From the NCBI RefSeq assembly GCF_002531755.2, contig NZ_CP035001.1:186001-250000 (forward strand): a DNA stretch of 64,000 nucleotides, given 5' to 3'. The position numbers and the translations under genes were made by a program. This document shows, one piece after another, positions 17,621-27,013 of this stretch. The DNA is from Rhizobium acidisoli (GTDB lineage: Bacteria > Pseudomonadota > Alphaproteobacteria > Rhizobiales > Rhizobiaceae). The notes beneath the pieces were generated by a model, which was not told the origin of the DNA, made no database searches, and saw nothing but the letters and a program-made list of their open reading frames with translations. Within the stretch, counting starts at the first letter, position 1. Each line of letters begins with the position of its first letter.

Positions 17621-17776
17621 ATGATCCTCCGCCACAGGCTTCGCCACGCTTCTCACCTACGTCCCGGTGCGCCGGGACGTAGGAACCGCCCGGGGCTACA
17701 GGCCTCCGACATCATCCTGGTGATGCTGGCAGGCCTGCTCGTCGCCGCGGCGATCTTTAAGATTTTACAGGGCTGA
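17621..17776 (+). CDS. 51-codon ORF between kdpA and kdpB with a C-terminal membrane helix
   Basis: ATG 17621 begins 9 bases after the kdpA stop and runs to a TGA at 17774-17776. The N-terminal half is arginine/proline-rich and is encoded partly by a perfect 26-bp hairpin. The C-terminal part, [17 protein letters not shown] followed by KILQG, is a clear single hydrophobic helix. Kdp operons normally have kdpB directly after kdpA, so this 205-base gap is unusual. It may be a real membrane peptide, a palindrome inserted into an older small gene, or chance. There is no strong ribosome-binding site, but coupling to kdpA is possible. Confidence 0.4.
   Translation: MILRHRLRHASHLRPGAPGRRNRPGLQASDIILVMLAGLLVAAAIFKILQG
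17657..17682. repeat. Perfect 11-bp inverted repeat between kdpA and kdpB
   Basis: CTACGTCCCGG (17657-17667) and CCGGGACGTAG (17672-17682) form a perfect stem with a TGCG loop. No T-run follows, so it is not a standard terminator. It could be a transcript-stabilising stem that tunes kdpA relative to kdpB, or a small rhizobial palindromic repeat. Confidence 0.65.
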
Positions 17777-17816
17777 CCGCAAGGTTCGCCATCCTCGTTC
17801 CAAGCTGGAGTCTCTT

Positions 17817-19877
17817 ATGAGCCAGGCAAAATCCGCGAGCATCATGGTTTCTCGCATTCTCATCCCGGCCGTGGGCGCCGCCTTCAAGAAGCTCGACCCG
17901 CGCGCACTTGCCAGAAACCCGGTCATGTTCGTCGTGGCCACGGTCTCGGTGCTGACCACCGTGCTTTTCCTGCGCGACCTCGCAGCCGGCAACGGCAATC
18001 TCGGCTTTTCCTTCCAGATCAATCTCTGGCTCTGGTTTACCGTGCTGTTTGCCAATTTCGCCGAAGCCGTCGCCGAAGGCCGCGGCAAGGCGCAGGCGGA
18101 TTCGCTGCGCAAGGCGCGCACCGAAACCCAGGCCAAGCTGCTTACCACCAACAATGGTAGCGACTACCGCATGGTGCCCGGCACCAGTCTCAAGGTCGGC
18201 GATGTCGTGCTGGTCGAGGCCGGCGACATCATCCCTTCGGATGGCGAGGTCATCGAAGGGGTGGCCTCCGTCAATGAGGCGGCAATCACCGGCGAATCCG
18301 CCCCGGTCATCCGCGAATCCGGCGGCGACCGCTCGGCGGTGACCGGCGGCACCCAGGTGCTGTCCGACTGGATCCGCGTGCGCATTACCGCAGCCGCCGG
18401 TTCGACCTTCCTCGACCGGATGATCGCGCTGGTCGAAGGTGCGGAACGCCAGAAGACGCCGAACGAGATCGCGCTCAACATCCTGCTTGCCGGCATGACG
18501 CTGATCTTCGTGCTCGCCACCGCGACGATCCCGAGCTTTGCCATCTATGCCGGCGGCTCGATCCCGATCATCGTGCTCGTCGCCCTCTTCGTCACCCTGA
18601 TCCCAACGACGATCGGCGCGCTCTTGTCGGCGATCGGCATTGCCGGCATGGACCGTCTCGTCCGCTTCAACGTGCTCGCCATGTCCGGCCGCGCCGTCGA
18701 AGCGGCCGGCGACGTCGACACGCTGCTGCTCGACAAGACGGGCACGATCACGCTCGGCAACCGCCAGGCGACAAGCTTCCGCCCGGTTCGCGGCGTTTCC
18801 GAACAGGATCTGGCCGATGCCGCCCAGCTTGCCTCGCTGGCCGACGAAACGCCTGAGGGACGCTCCATCGTCGTGCTCGCCAAGGAGAAATATGCGATCC
18901 GCGGCCGCGACATGGCGAGCCTCAAGGCCACCTTCGTGCCCTTCACCGCCCAGAGCCGCATGAGCGGCGTCGATCTCGAAGGCGCCTCGATCCGCAAGGG
19001 CGCGGTCGATGCGGTGCTGACCTATGTCAACGGCGACGCCCCTTCGAAGAACGGCAGCGAGGTCGTCCGCGAACTTCAGTCTATCGCCGACGAGGTCGCC
19101 AAATCAGGCGGCACGCCGCTCGCCGTTGCCCGCGACGGCAGGCTGCTCGGCGTCATCCAGCTGAAGGATATCGTCAAGGGCGGTATCCGCGAGCGCTTCA
19201 CGGAGTTGCGCCGCATGGGCATCCGCACGGTGATGATCACAGGCGACAATCCGCTGACGGCAGCCGCCATCGCGGCCGAAGCCGGCGTCGACGACTTCCT
19301 CGCCCAGGCGACGCCGGAGATGAAGCTTGCGCTGATGCGCGAGGAACAGGCCAAGGGCAAGCTCGTCGCCATGTGCGGCGACGGCACCAACGATGCGCCC
19401 GCACTTGCCCAGGCCGATGTCGGCGTCGCCATGAACACCGGCACGGTCGCCGCCCGCGAGGCCGGCAACATGGTCGACCTCGATAGCGACCCGACGAAGC
19501 TCATCGAGATCGTCGAGATCGGCAAGCAGTTGTTGATGACGCGCGGCGCGCTGACGACCTTTTCGATCGCCAACGACATCGCCAAGTATTTCGCCATCAT
19601 TCCGGCGATGTTCCTGACCTTTTACCCGCAGCTTGGCGTGCTCAACATCATGGGACTTTCCACGCCGCAAAGCGCCATCCTCTCGGCAATCATCTTCAAC
19701 GCGCTTGTTATCGTCGCGCTGATCCCGTTGTCGCTGAAGGGTGTGCGCTACCGTCCGATCGGCGCCGGCGCGCTTCTGTCGCGCAACCTGCTGATCTACG
19801 GCCTCGGCGGCATCATCGTCCCCTTCATCGGCATCAAAGCGATCGACCTGGCCGTCGCAGCCCTCGGCCTCGCTTAA
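17817..19877 (+). CDS. kdpB: K+-transporting ATPase catalytic subunit KdpB
   Basis: This 686-residue P-type ATPase hydrolyses ATP to drive KdpA. It has the dephosphorylation motif [14 protein letters not shown], the phosphorylation motif [13 protein letters not shown], the hinge motif [14 protein letters not shown] and [21 protein letters not shown]. Transmembrane segments surround these in the usual order. Length matches the family (about 680-700). The gene starts at an ATG at 17817 after a purine-poor leader and is followed 16 bases later by kdpC. Confidence 0.97.
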   Translation: MSQAKSASIMVSRILIPAVGAAFKKLDPRALARNPVMFVVATVSVLTTVLFLRDLAAGNGNLGFSFQINLWLWFTVLFANFAEAVAEGRGKAQADSLRKARTETQAKLLTTNNGSDYRMVPGTSLKVGDVVLVEAGDIIPSDGEVIEGVASVNEAAITGESAPVIRESGGDRSAVTGGTQVLSDWIRVRITAAAGSTFLDRMIALVEGAERQKTPNEIALNILLAGMTLIFVLATATIPSFAIYAGGSIPIIVLVALFVTLIPTTIGALLSAIGIAGMDRLVRFNVLAMSGRAVEAAGDVDTLLLDKTGTITLGNRQATSFRPVRGVSEQDLADAAQLASLADETPEGRSIVVLAKEKYAIRGRDMASLKATFVPFTAQSRMSGVDLEGASIRKGAVDAVLTYVNGDAPSKNGSEVVRELQSIADEVAKSGGTPLAVARDGRLLGVIQLKDIVKGGIRERFTELRRMGIRTVMITGDNPLTAAAIAAEAGVDDFLAQATPEMKLALMREEQAKGKLVAMCGDGTNDAPALAQADVGVAMNTGTVAAREAGNMVDLDSDPTKLIEIVEIGKQLLMTRGALTTFSIANDIAKYFAIIPAMFLTFYPQLGVLNIMGLSTPQSAILSAIIFNALVIVALIPLSLKGVRYRPIGAGALLSRNLLIYGLGGIIVPFIGIKAIDLAVAALGLA

Positions 19878-19893
19878 AGGAGAGTTAAGAACA

Positions 19894-20463
19894 ATGTTGA
19901 AAGAATTTCGCCCGGCCGTCGTCATGATCGTCGCCACCACCGCCATCACTGGCCTTCTCTACCCGCTCGCCATGACCGGGGCGGCCCAGGCCCTCTTCCC
20001 CGCCCAGGCGAACGGCAGCCTGGTCGAGAAGAACGGCCAGGTGATCGGCTCGACCCTGATCGGCCAGGCCTTCACCTCAGACAGATATTTCCACGGCCGT
20101 CCGTCAGCTGCCGGCGACGGCTATAATGCCGCCGCCTCCAGCGGCTCGAACCTCGGCCCGACCAGCCAGAAACTGATCGACCGCGTCAAGGGCGATTACG
20201 AGTCCGCCAAGGCGACGAACCCCATTGCCCAGGTGCCCGCCGACCTCGTCACCGCGTCGGGCAGCGGCCTCGATCCAGACATCTCGCCCGAGGCCGCCTA
20301 CTTCCAGGTGGCCCGTGTCGCCAAGGCGCGCAGCATGGACGAAGCCAAGGTCAAGGCGCTGGTCGACGGCGCCGTCCAGGCCCGCGAGCTCGGCCTTCTC
20401 GGCGAACCAACCGTCAATGTTCTGGCGTTGAATCAGAGCCTTGATGCTTCTATGACTGAGTAA
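19894..20463 (+). CDS. kdpC: K+-transporting ATPase subunit KdpC
   Basis: This 189-residue subunit has one N-terminal transmembrane helix ([24 protein letters not shown]) and a periplasmic domain containing [52 protein letters not shown], and [14 protein letters not shown]. These are all KdpC hallmarks. KdpC binds the complex and raises its nucleotide affinity. AAGGAG precedes ATG 19894. Downstream, a 118-bp palindrome separates it from kdpD. Confidence 0.96.
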   Translation: MLKEFRPAVVMIVATTAITGLLYPLAMTGAAQALFPAQANGSLVEKNGQVIGSTLIGQAFTSDRYFHGRPSAAGDGYNAAASSGSNLGPTSQKLIDRVKGDYESAKATNPIAQVPADLVTASGSGLDPDISPEAAYFQVARVAKARSMDEAKVKALVDGAVQARELGLLGEPTVNVLALNQSLDASMTE

Positions 20464-20485
20464 AGGTAGGCGGGCCACGACCTCG

Positions 20486-20603
20486 CCCTCATTCCTGTGC
20501 TTGTCACAGGAATCCAGCCACGCGAAGTCTTTCGCGTGAAAAGCGTCCTTGGCGTCGCGGACGCGACGCTGCTGGATCCCTGTGACGAGCACAGGGATGA
20601 GGG
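20486..20603. repeat. 118-bp rhizobial palindromic element between kdpC and kdpD
   Basis: The outer arms (20486-20518 and 20571-20603) are about 33 bases and pair with three transitions that keep G-U pairing; both carry the CCTGTG/CACAGG core. Inside are two further hairpins: CACGCGAA/TTCGCGTG near 20519-20538, and GCGTCGCG-ga-CGCGACGC near 20552-20569. This three-armed palindrome is typical of short mosaic elements dispersed in rhizobial intergenic regions. It splits the structural from the regulatory kdp genes and may terminate or stabilise mRNA. Confidence 0.8.
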
Positions 20604-20642
20604 AAAGTGGAGCAAGCCTCGCCGACAGGAAAGACCACACGC

Positions 20643-23351
20643 ATGCCAGACGACAATCGCGACCAGGCCGGCAGGCCATCGCCCGATGCGCTTCTCGAAA
20701 AAGCCCGGGCGGAAACGCGCGGCCGTCTGAAGATCTTCCTGGGCGCCGCCCCCGGCGTCGGCAAGACCTATGAGATGCTGCTTTCCGGCCGCGCCAAGAT
20801 CGCCGATGGTTTCGATGTCGTCATCGGTGTCGTCGAGACCCATGGCCGCAAGGAGACCGAGGCGTTGCTCGCCGGCTTCGAGATCATCCCCCGCGTCGAA
20901 ATCGACTATAAGGGCAGGCTGCTCGAGGAGATGGATCTCGACGGCATCCTCGCCCGCAGGCCCGACCTCGTGCTGGTCGACGAACTCGCCCATACCAATG
21001 CCGAGGGCAGCCGCCATCCGAAGCGCTATCTCGACGTCAAGGAGCTGCTCGACCGCGGCATCGATGTCTATTCAACGCTGAACATCCAGCATGTCGAGAG
21101 CCTGAACGACGTCGTCTCTCAGATCACCCGCATCCGGGTGCGCGAGACGGTGCCGGACTCGATCATCGACCTTGCCGACGACGTCGAGATCATCGATCTG
21201 ACGCCGGACGATCTCATCAAGCGGCTGCATGACGGCAAGGTCTATATGCCGCGCACCGCAGAGCGGGCGCTGACCAACTATTTCACGCCGGGCAATCTGA
21301 CGGCGCTGAGGGAGCTTGCTCTGCGCAAGACCGCCCAGCGCGTCGACGATCAGCTGCTCACCCATATGCAGGCCCACGCAATATCGGGCCCCTGGGCGGC
21401 GGGCGAACGCGTCCTCGTCTCGGTCGATCATCACCCGCGGTCGGCCTCGCTGGTGCGTTACGCCTCGCGCATGGCCTCGCGGCTGCGGGCGCCGTGGGCG
21501 GCCGTCTATGTCGAGACCAACCGCTCGATCAACCTCAGCGAAGCCGAGCGCGATACCATCGCCGCGACGCTGCGGCTTGCCGAGCAGCTCGGCGGCGAGG
21601 CGATCACCATCCCCGGCCGCGAGGTGGCCGACGAACTCGTCCGCCACGCCAGCGCCAACAACGTCACCCATATCGTCATCGGCGCGCCGAAGAAGCCGAC
21701 CTGGCGCGACTGGTGGGACCGCTCGATCACCGACGAGCTGATCCGCAAGACCGGCGAGATCAGCGTCCACGTCATCTCCGGCACCGAGAAGGACGGCACC
21801 ACCGCGCGCGGTGTCAAGGCGGCCGCCACTGCGCCGCAGCTGGATTTGCGGGCCTATCTGCTGGCAACCGTCTATGTCGCTATCGCGCTCGGCGTCAGCA
21901 TCGTGCTCGACCAGGTGCTCGACGTGCGCAACCTCGCCCTGGTCTTCCTGATGGCGGTGCTGACCTCGGCCGTGCTGCATGGGCTGCGGCCGGCGCTTTA
22001 CAGCTGTATCCTCAGCGCGCTGTCCTTCAACTTCTTCTTCCTGCCGCCGCGCTACACGCTGACGATCAGCGATCCGGAAAGCGTGCTTGCGCTGTTCTTC
22101 TTTTTGGGCGTCGCCATCATCGCCAGCAATCTGACCGCGACCGTGCAGCGTCAGGCCGCCGCCGCCCAGCAGCGGGCGCGCACGACCGAAGATCTCTATC
22201 TTTTCTCGAAGAAACTCGCCGGTACCGGCACGCTCGACGACGTGCTCTGGGCAACCGCCTTCCAGCTCGCCTCGATGCTGAAGGTCCGCGTCGTGCTGCT
22301 CTTGCCTGAAGAGGGCAGCATCGCCGTCAAGGCCGGATATCCGCCCGACGACACGCTCGACGATGCCGATATCGCCGCCGCCCGCTGGGCCTGGGAGCAC
22401 AATCACGCCGCCGGCCGCGGCGCCGATACGCTGCCCGGCGCCAAGCGGCTCTACGTGCCGCTCAGAACCGGCCGCACCGCCGTCGGCGTCATCGGCCTCG
22501 ACAGCGACCGACGCGACGGGCCGCTGCTGACGCCGGAGCAGCAGCGGCTGCTCGATGCGCTGGCCGACCAGGCAGCGCTTGCCATCGAACGCGTCCAGCT
22601 CGTCGCCGATGTCGACCGGGCAAGGCTCGCGGCCGAAGCCGACCGGCTGCGTTCGGCGCTGCTCACCTCGATCTCGCATGACCTCAAAACGCCGCTTGCC
22701 GCCATCCTCGGCGCCGCCGGCGCGCTGCGCGATTATTTCGCCTCGATGCCGGAGGAAGATCGCAGCGACCTGCTTTCCACCGTCGTCGACGAATCCGAGC
22801 GCCTCAACCGTTTCATCGCCAACCTGCTCGACATGACCAAGATCGAATCCGGCGCGATGGAGCCGAACAGTGCGCTGCATTATGCCGGCGATATCGTCGG
22901 CAGCGCTCTGCGTCGCGCCGCAAAGATGCTTGAACGGCACAGAACCGAGATGAGCATTCCCGCCGACCTGCCGATGGTGCGCGTCGATCCGGTGCTGTTC
23001 GAGCAGGTGATCTTCAACCTGCTCGACAATGCCGCGAAATATGCGCCCGACGGCTCAGTCATCCACATCGGCGGCTGGGCCGATGCCGACAATGTCGTCC
23101 TGCAGGTCTCGGACGAAGGCCCGGGCATCCCGCCCGCCGATCTCACTCGCGTCTTCGACACCTTCTACCGGGTGCGCAAGGGCGATCAGGTGCGCGCCGG
23201 CACCGGCCTCGGCCTATCCATCTGCCGCGGCTTCATCGAGGCGATGGGCGGCACGATCGCGGCCGGAAACCGGACGGGCCGCTCCGGCGCCGTCTTCACC
23301 ATCCGCCTGCCGAAGCCCACCGACATTCCGAAACTGGATGAACTCAAATGA
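20643..23351 (+). CDS. kdpD: Sensor histidine kinase KdpD
   Basis: This 902-residue inner-membrane kinase senses potassium limitation. In order it has an N-terminal KdpD domain with Walker A GAAPGVGKTYEML and DELAHTNAEGSRHPKRY, a universal-stress-protein-like domain, four closely spaced transmembrane helices (about residues 400-500), a GAF-like domain, HisKA with SISHDLKTPLAAI, and a HATPase with NLLDNAAKYAPDG and GTGLGLSICRGFIEAMGG. The frame is open to a GTG at 20607, but ATG 20643 after AGGAAAG gives the family-type N-terminus. It overlaps kdpE by four bases (ATGA). Confidence 0.95.
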   Translation: MPDDNRDQAGRPSPDALLEKARAETRGRLKIFLGAAPGVGKTYEMLLSGRAKIADGFDVVIGVVETHGRKETEALLAGFEIIPRVEIDYKGRLLEEMDLDGILARRPDLVLVDELAHTNAEGSRHPKRYLDVKELLDRGIDVYSTLNIQHVESLNDVVSQITRIRVRETVPDSIIDLADDVEIIDLTPDDLIKRLHDGKVYMPRTAERALTNYFTPGNLTALRELALRKTAQRVDDQLLTHMQAHAISGPWAAGERVLVSVDHHPRSASLVRYASRMASRLRAPWAAVYVETNRSINLSEAERDTIAATLRLAEQLGGEAITIPGREVADELVRHASANNVTHIVIGAPKKPTWRDWWDRSITDELIRKTGEISVHVISGTEKDGTTARGVKAAATAPQLDLRAYLLATVYVAIALGVSIVLDQVLDVRNLALVFLMAVLTSAVLHGLRPALYSCILSALSFNFFFLPPRYTLTISDPESVLALFFFLGVAIIASNLTATVQRQAAAAQQRARTTEDLYLFSKKLAGTGTLDDVLWATAFQLASMLKVRVVLLLPEEGSIAVKAGYPPDDTLDDADIAAARWAWEHNHAAGRGADTLPGAKRLYVPLRTGRTAVGVIGLDSDRRDGPLLTPEQQRLLDALADQAALAIERVQLVADVDRARLAAEADRLRSALLTSISHDLKTPLAAILGAAGALRDYFASMPEEDRSDLLSTVVDESERLNRFIANLLDMTKIESGAMEPNSALHYAGDIVGSALRRAAKMLERHRTEMSIPADLPMVRVDPVLFEQVIFNLLDNAAKYAPDGSVIHIGGWADADNVVLQVSDEGPGIPPADLTRVFDTFYRVRKGDQVRAGTGLGLSICRGFIEAMGGTIAAGNRTGRSGAVFTIRLPKPTDIPKLDELK

Positions 23352-24040
23352 CCGGTTCAGCCGTCAAAATCCTCGTCGTCGACGACGAGCCGCCGATCCG
23401 CAAACTGCTCCGGGTCGGCCTGACCGCCCAAGGTTACGAGGTGCAGGAGGCAGCAAACGCCGCCGGCGCCCGTCAGTCGGTGGCCGACAGCCTGCCCGAC
23501 CTCATCGTGCTCGACCTCGGCCTGCCCGACATATCAGGCCACGATCTCTTGCAGGCGTGGCGCGATGAAGGACTTTCCGTGCCCATCGTCATCCTCTCCA
23601 GCCGCACCGACGAGGCCGGCATCGTCACGGCGCTGGAAAGCGGCGCCGACGATTACGTGACCAAGCCATTCGGCGTCAACGAACTCGGCGCCCGCATCCG
23701 CGTGGCCCTGCGCCACCGGCTGCAGCAGCAGGGCGAAAAGGCAATCTTCCAGACCGGCGGGCTGTCGATCGACCTCGTCAAGCGCATCGTCAAGGTTGAC
23801 GGCCAGGACATAAAACTGTCGCCGAAGGAATACGACATCCTGCGGGTGCTCGCCCAGCACGCCGGCAAGGTGCTGACCCACCAGTATCTCTTAAAGCAGG
23901 TATGGGGGCCGGCGGCGGATGTGCAATATCTGCGCGTCTACATCAGGCAGCTGCGGCAAAAAGTCGAACAGATTCCCGACCAGCCGCACTATATCACCAC
24001 CGAGACCGGCGTCGGCTACCGGCTCAGGGAACCGGATTGA
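23348..24040 (+). CDS. kdpE: Response regulator KdpE
   Basis: This 230-residue OmpR-family regulator has a receiver domain with acidic residues DDEPPIRKL and the phospho-acceptor in LIVLDLGLPDISG, the lysine in DYVTKPFGVNELGAR, and a winged-helix output domain ending VQYLRVYIRQLRQKVEQ with TETGVGYRLREPD. It is phosphorylated by KdpD and activates kdpFABC. The ATGA overlap with kdpD indicates translational coupling. Its likely target is the TTTATA-N5-TTTATA box at 15467-15483. Confidence 0.96.
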   Translation: MTGSAVKILVVDDEPPIRKLLRVGLTAQGYEVQEAANAAGARQSVADSLPDLIVLDLGLPDISGHDLLQAWRDEGLSVPIVILSSRTDEAGIVTALESGADDYVTKPFGVNELGARIRVALRHRLQQQGEKAIFQTGGLSIDLVKRIVKVDGQDIKLSPKEYDILRVLAQHAGKVLTHQYLLKQVWGPAADVQYLRVYIRQLRQKVEQIPDQPHYITTETGVGYRLREPD

Positions 24041-24097
24041 CCGCCCTTGCCTCCCGCTGCCCGAACAGTATTGAGCCAGAACAGCATTGAGAATGAC

Positions 24098-24553
24098 ATG
24101 AACCTTCCCAACATCATCCGGCCGGAACACACCTTCATCGGCGTGCCGGCGCCGACGAAATGGCGCGCGCTGCAGGGTATAGCGGAGAAGGCCGCCAAGG
24201 CTTTCTCCGTTGACGGCCAGACCATCCTGAAAGCGCTTGAAGCGCGCGAGAAGCTCGGCTCCACCGGGATCGGCAACGGTATCGCCATTCCGCATGCGGC
24301 GATCGACGGCATGACCAGCCCGCGCGGCCTGCTCCTCCGCTTCGCCCAGCCGCTGGATTTCGAGGCGATCGACGATATCCCGACCGATATCGCCTTCGTG
24401 CTGCTTTTCGGGGAGAACAATCGCGGCGAATATCTGAACGTCTTGTCCGCCATCGCCCGGCGGCTGCAATCGGACGGCGTGCTCGCCGCCATGCGCAAGG
24501 CAAGGACGGTCGACGAATTTTATTCCGATTTCATCGCCGACTCCAGGGTATGA
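24098..24553 (+). CDS. ptsN: PTS EIIA-Ntr-type regulatory protein (PtsN paralogue)
   Basis: This 151-residue PTS_EIIA_2 domain protein has the active-site histidine in GNGIAIPHAAIDGM and the conserved LVRF-like strand RGLLLRFAQPLDF. EIIA-Ntr receives phosphate from NPr and regulates rather than transports. In E. coli its unphosphorylated form binds KdpD and the K+ channel TrkA, so placement 57 bases after kdpE is functionally telling. ATG 24098 is chosen for its Shine-Dalgarno and the standard N-terminus. A hairpin terminator follows directly. Rhizobia usually have another ptsN near rpoN, so this is probably a second copy. Confidence 0.85.
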   Translation: MNLPNIIRPEHTFIGVPAPTKWRALQGIAEKAAKAFSVDGQTILKALEAREKLGSTGIGNGIAIPHAAIDGMTSPRGLLLRFAQPLDFEAIDDIPTDIAFVLLFGENNRGEYLNVLSAIARRLQSDGVLAAMRKARTVDEFYSDFIADSRV

Positions 24554-24555
24554 AA

Positions 24556-24581
24556 GAGGCGCGGCCCGAAGGTCGCGCCTC
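24556..24581. terminator. Bidirectional hairpin between ptsN and the porin gene
   Basis: GAGGCGCGGCC (24556-24566) and GGTCGCGCCTC (24571-24581) form an 11-bp stem with a CGAA tetraloop and one G-U pair. It lies between two convergent genes and ends the kdp-ptsN transcript. No long T-run follows. Confidence 0.75.
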
Positions 24582-24602
24582 CTCGTTAGCAATCAGACGA
24601 TC

Positions 24603-25619
24603 TTAGAAATCGCGCTGGAAGCGCAGGAAGCCGAAGACTTCGTCGTCGCCTTCGTCCTCATCGTGATATTGCACGCTGAGCTTCGTACGGAGATCGTCGA
24701 CGATGCGATAGTCGATCGTGACGCCAGTCGTGTAGGCGCTGCCGCCGGTGAAGCCATTGCCGTCAGCTTCGAGAGCGATGTTTTCGAAGTACTGGAAGCC
24801 GGGGGTAACCGACCACTTGTCGTTGATCTTCAAGGCGTATTCTGCTGCGATCGTCCATTCGGACTCTTCGTAGTAGTAGTTGGCGCCGCTTGCCCATACG
24901 CCGGCAATGCCGAGCGTGCCCGGGCCGATGTCGGCATAGACGATACCGCGGACGGCGACTTCGCTGGTGTCGGTGTCATAACCGGCAAGCAGGTAAGCGC
25001 TGATGGCGCCGGCCTTGTAGGAAACCTGGCCTGCGACACCGAAGTTGTTCGGGCCTTCGCCCGGCTTGGTGTCGTAGTCTTCTTCCAGTTCGTCGACCGA
25101 GATGCCGGCCGCGAAAGCGCCGGACTCGTACTGATAACGGATCGAGTTGTGGGTCGTCTCGTTGCTGGCGAGCGTATCGGTCTCGCCGCTCATGTCGTCA
25201 TCCCACCAGCTGTAGAGCTTACCGACGCGGAAACCGGCAATGTCGATATAGCCTTCATCCAGCAGAGCTTCCTGATCGGAGGCATTGTCGGCATTGTAAC
25301 GCAGCGTGATGACGCCGGTGAGCGTGCCGTACTCGGTGTCGTTCTTGGCCTGGAAGGTGACCTGACCGCGAGTCCAGAAGTTTACGTCGGAATCGCCGGA
25401 GATCTGGTCGCCGAAGCGCACTTCGGTACGGATGTAGCCGCCGACCGAAAGGCAAGTTTCCGTCCCCGGAATATAAAAGTAGCCGGTCCCGTAGGCGTCG
25501 CAAACGCGAACATATTCCACGGGCTCGGGTTCCGCCGCCACGATGGCGTCGGCTGCGCGGGCTCCGGAGGCCGCGGCAAGGGCGGCAACGGAGGCAAAAA
25601 GGATAGTTCTGATATTCAT
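24603..25619 (-). CDS. Outer-membrane porin, RopA/Porin_2 family
   Basis: This 338-residue alphaproteobacterial porin has a signal peptide (MNIRTILFASVAALAAASGARA), then the family-typical N-terminal segment EYVRVCDAYGTGYFYIPGTETCLSVGGYIRTE with two cysteines. It continues through alternating beta-strands to a terminal strand ending in phenylalanine (FLRFQRDF), required for outer-membrane insertion. It forms a trimeric general diffusion channel. ATG 25619 fits the signal peptide; an upstream in-frame codon at 25655 does not. Its promoter lies in the large gap before sbp. Confidence 0.9.
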   Translation of the reverse strand: MNIRTILFASVAALAAASGARAADAIVAAEPEPVEYVRVCDAYGTGYFYIPGTETCLSVGGYIRTEVRFGDQISGDSDVNFWTRGQVTFQAKNDTEYGTLTGVITLRYNADNASDQEALLDEGYIDIAGFRVGKLYSWWDDDMSGETDTLASNETTHNSIRYQYESGAFAAGISVDELEEDYDTKPGEGPNNFGVAGQVSYKAGAISAYLLAGYDTDTSEVAVRGIVYADIGPGTLGIAGVWASGANYYYEESEWTIAAEYALKINDKWSVTPGFQYFENIALEADGNGFTGGSAYTTGVTIDYRIVDDLRTKLSVQYHDEDEGDDEVFGFLRFQRDF

Positions 25620-25979
25620 TTTGAATGGCCCTAACAGGTTTGGAATGCGGGGCACATTTCAAGGGATGCCCCCGCGTAGCGGCCGGAATAGACGGACGCA
25701 CGGTGGCCATATAGGAATCCGCAAGTGTCATCGCGGCAAAATCTGGGCAAAAATCAGCACCACCATGGCGCTTTCGTGGAGGAACTGTGGCCGAAAAAGC
25801 ACGGTGCCACGGCTTGGCGGCGCCGCCTAGCAATTGGCCGCGGCCAACTTCGGCACGTCTATTTCATTATCACCCCTCAAATGGAATGACATTCTAACGG
25901 TAAGGCCGGAACGGGAAGAACCTTTGTTTCATTATACGACTGACTTGATAGAGTTAAGACAGAAAACAGGAGGGTTCCC
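25620..25979. promoter_or_regulatory. Divergent control region between the porin and sulfate operon
   Basis: About 360 bases hold the promoters of the porin (leftward) and sbp (rightward). A short palindrome TGGAATGACATTCTA (25882-25896) lies about 85 bases before sbp and could be an operator for a CysB/Cbl-type LysR protein, but this is a guess. The sequence upstream of sbp is AT-richer than its surroundings. AGGAGG lies 5 bases before the sbp start. No gene is visible. Confidence 0.4.
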
Positions 25980-27005
25980 ATGCAGACACAACGGCTCACC
26001 CGGCTCCTTGCAGCCGCGGTCATGGCAGGCAGCTTCGCGATCGGGAGCATTGCTCCTGCTTTCGCGGATCAGACGCTGCTCAACGTTTCCTATGATCCGA
26101 CTCGCGAATTGTACAAGGATTTCAACGCCGCCTTTGCCGCGAAGTGGAAAAAGGACAACGGCGAAGCCGTAACGATCCAGGCCTCCCATGGCGGTTCCGG
26201 CGCCCAGGCCCGCTCGGTCATCGACGGCCTCGACGCCGATGTCGTGACGCTGGCCCTCGAAGGCGATATCGACGCCATTGCCAAAGCCACCGGCAAGATC
26301 CCGGCCGACTGGAAGACGAAATTCCCCAACAATTCGACGCCTTATACGTCGACGATCGTCTTCCTGGTCCGCAAGGGCAACCCGAAGGGCATCAAGGATT
26401 GGGGCGACCTGGTCAAGGACGACGTGCAGGTGATCACGCCGAACCCGAAGACCTCGGGCGGCGCCCGCTGGAACTTCCTCGCCGCCTGGGCATGGGCCAA
26501 GCAGGCGAATGGCGGCGATGAAGCCAAGGCGCAGGATTATGTTGCTAAGCTGCTGCAGCACGTTCCGGTTCTCGATACCGGCGCGCGCGGCGCCACGACC
26601 ACCTTCGTCCAGCGCGGCCTCGGCGACGTGCTGCTTGCCTGGGAAAACGAAGCCTATCTTTCGCTCGAAGAACTCGGCCCCGACCAGTTCGAGATCGTCA
26701 CCCCGAGCTTCTCCATCCGCGCCGACCCGCCGGTCGCCGTCGTCGACGGCAATGTCGACAAGAAGGGCACGCGCAAGGTCGCCGAAGCCTATCTCAACTA
26801 CCTCTATTCGGACGAAGGCCAGAAGATCGCCGCCAAGCATTATTACCGGCCGTTCAAGCCTGAAGCCGCCGATCCGGCCGATATCGCCCGCTTCCCGAAG
26901 CTGACGCTCGCGACCATCGACGACTTCGGCGGCTGGAAGGAAGCGCAGCCGAAATTCTTCGGCGACGGCGGGGTATTTGACCAGATCTATAAGCCGGCCC
27001 AATAA
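25980..27005 (+). CDS. sbp: Sulfate-binding periplasmic protein
   Basis: This 341-residue periplasmic protein has a signal peptide ending APAFA and the sulfate-binding signatures [36 protein letters not shown] and [28 protein letters not shown] also belongs to Sbp/CysP. It captures sulfate (or thiosulfate) for the CysTWA importer. The AGGAGG before ATG 25980 is one of the strongest in the window, consistent with high expression under sulfur limitation. It heads a four-gene operon with short gaps. Confidence 0.95.
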   Translation: MQTQRLTRLLAAAVMAGSFAIGSIAPAFADQTLLNVSYDPTRELYKDFNAAFAAKWKKDNGEAVTIQASHGGSGAQARSVIDGLDADVVTLALEGDIDAIAKATGKIPADWKTKFPNNSTPYTSTIVFLVRKGNPKGIKDWGDLVKDDVQVITPNPKTSGGARWNFLAAWAWAKQANGGDEAKAQDYVAKLLQHVPVLDTGARGATTTFVQRGLGDVLLAWENEAYLSLEELGPDQFEIVTPSFSIRADPPVAVVDGNVDKKGTRKVAEAYLNYLYSDEGQKIAAKHYYRPFKPEAADPADIARFPKLTLATIDDFGGWKEAQPKFFGDGGVFDQIYKPAQ

Positions 27006-27013
27006 TAGACTTC

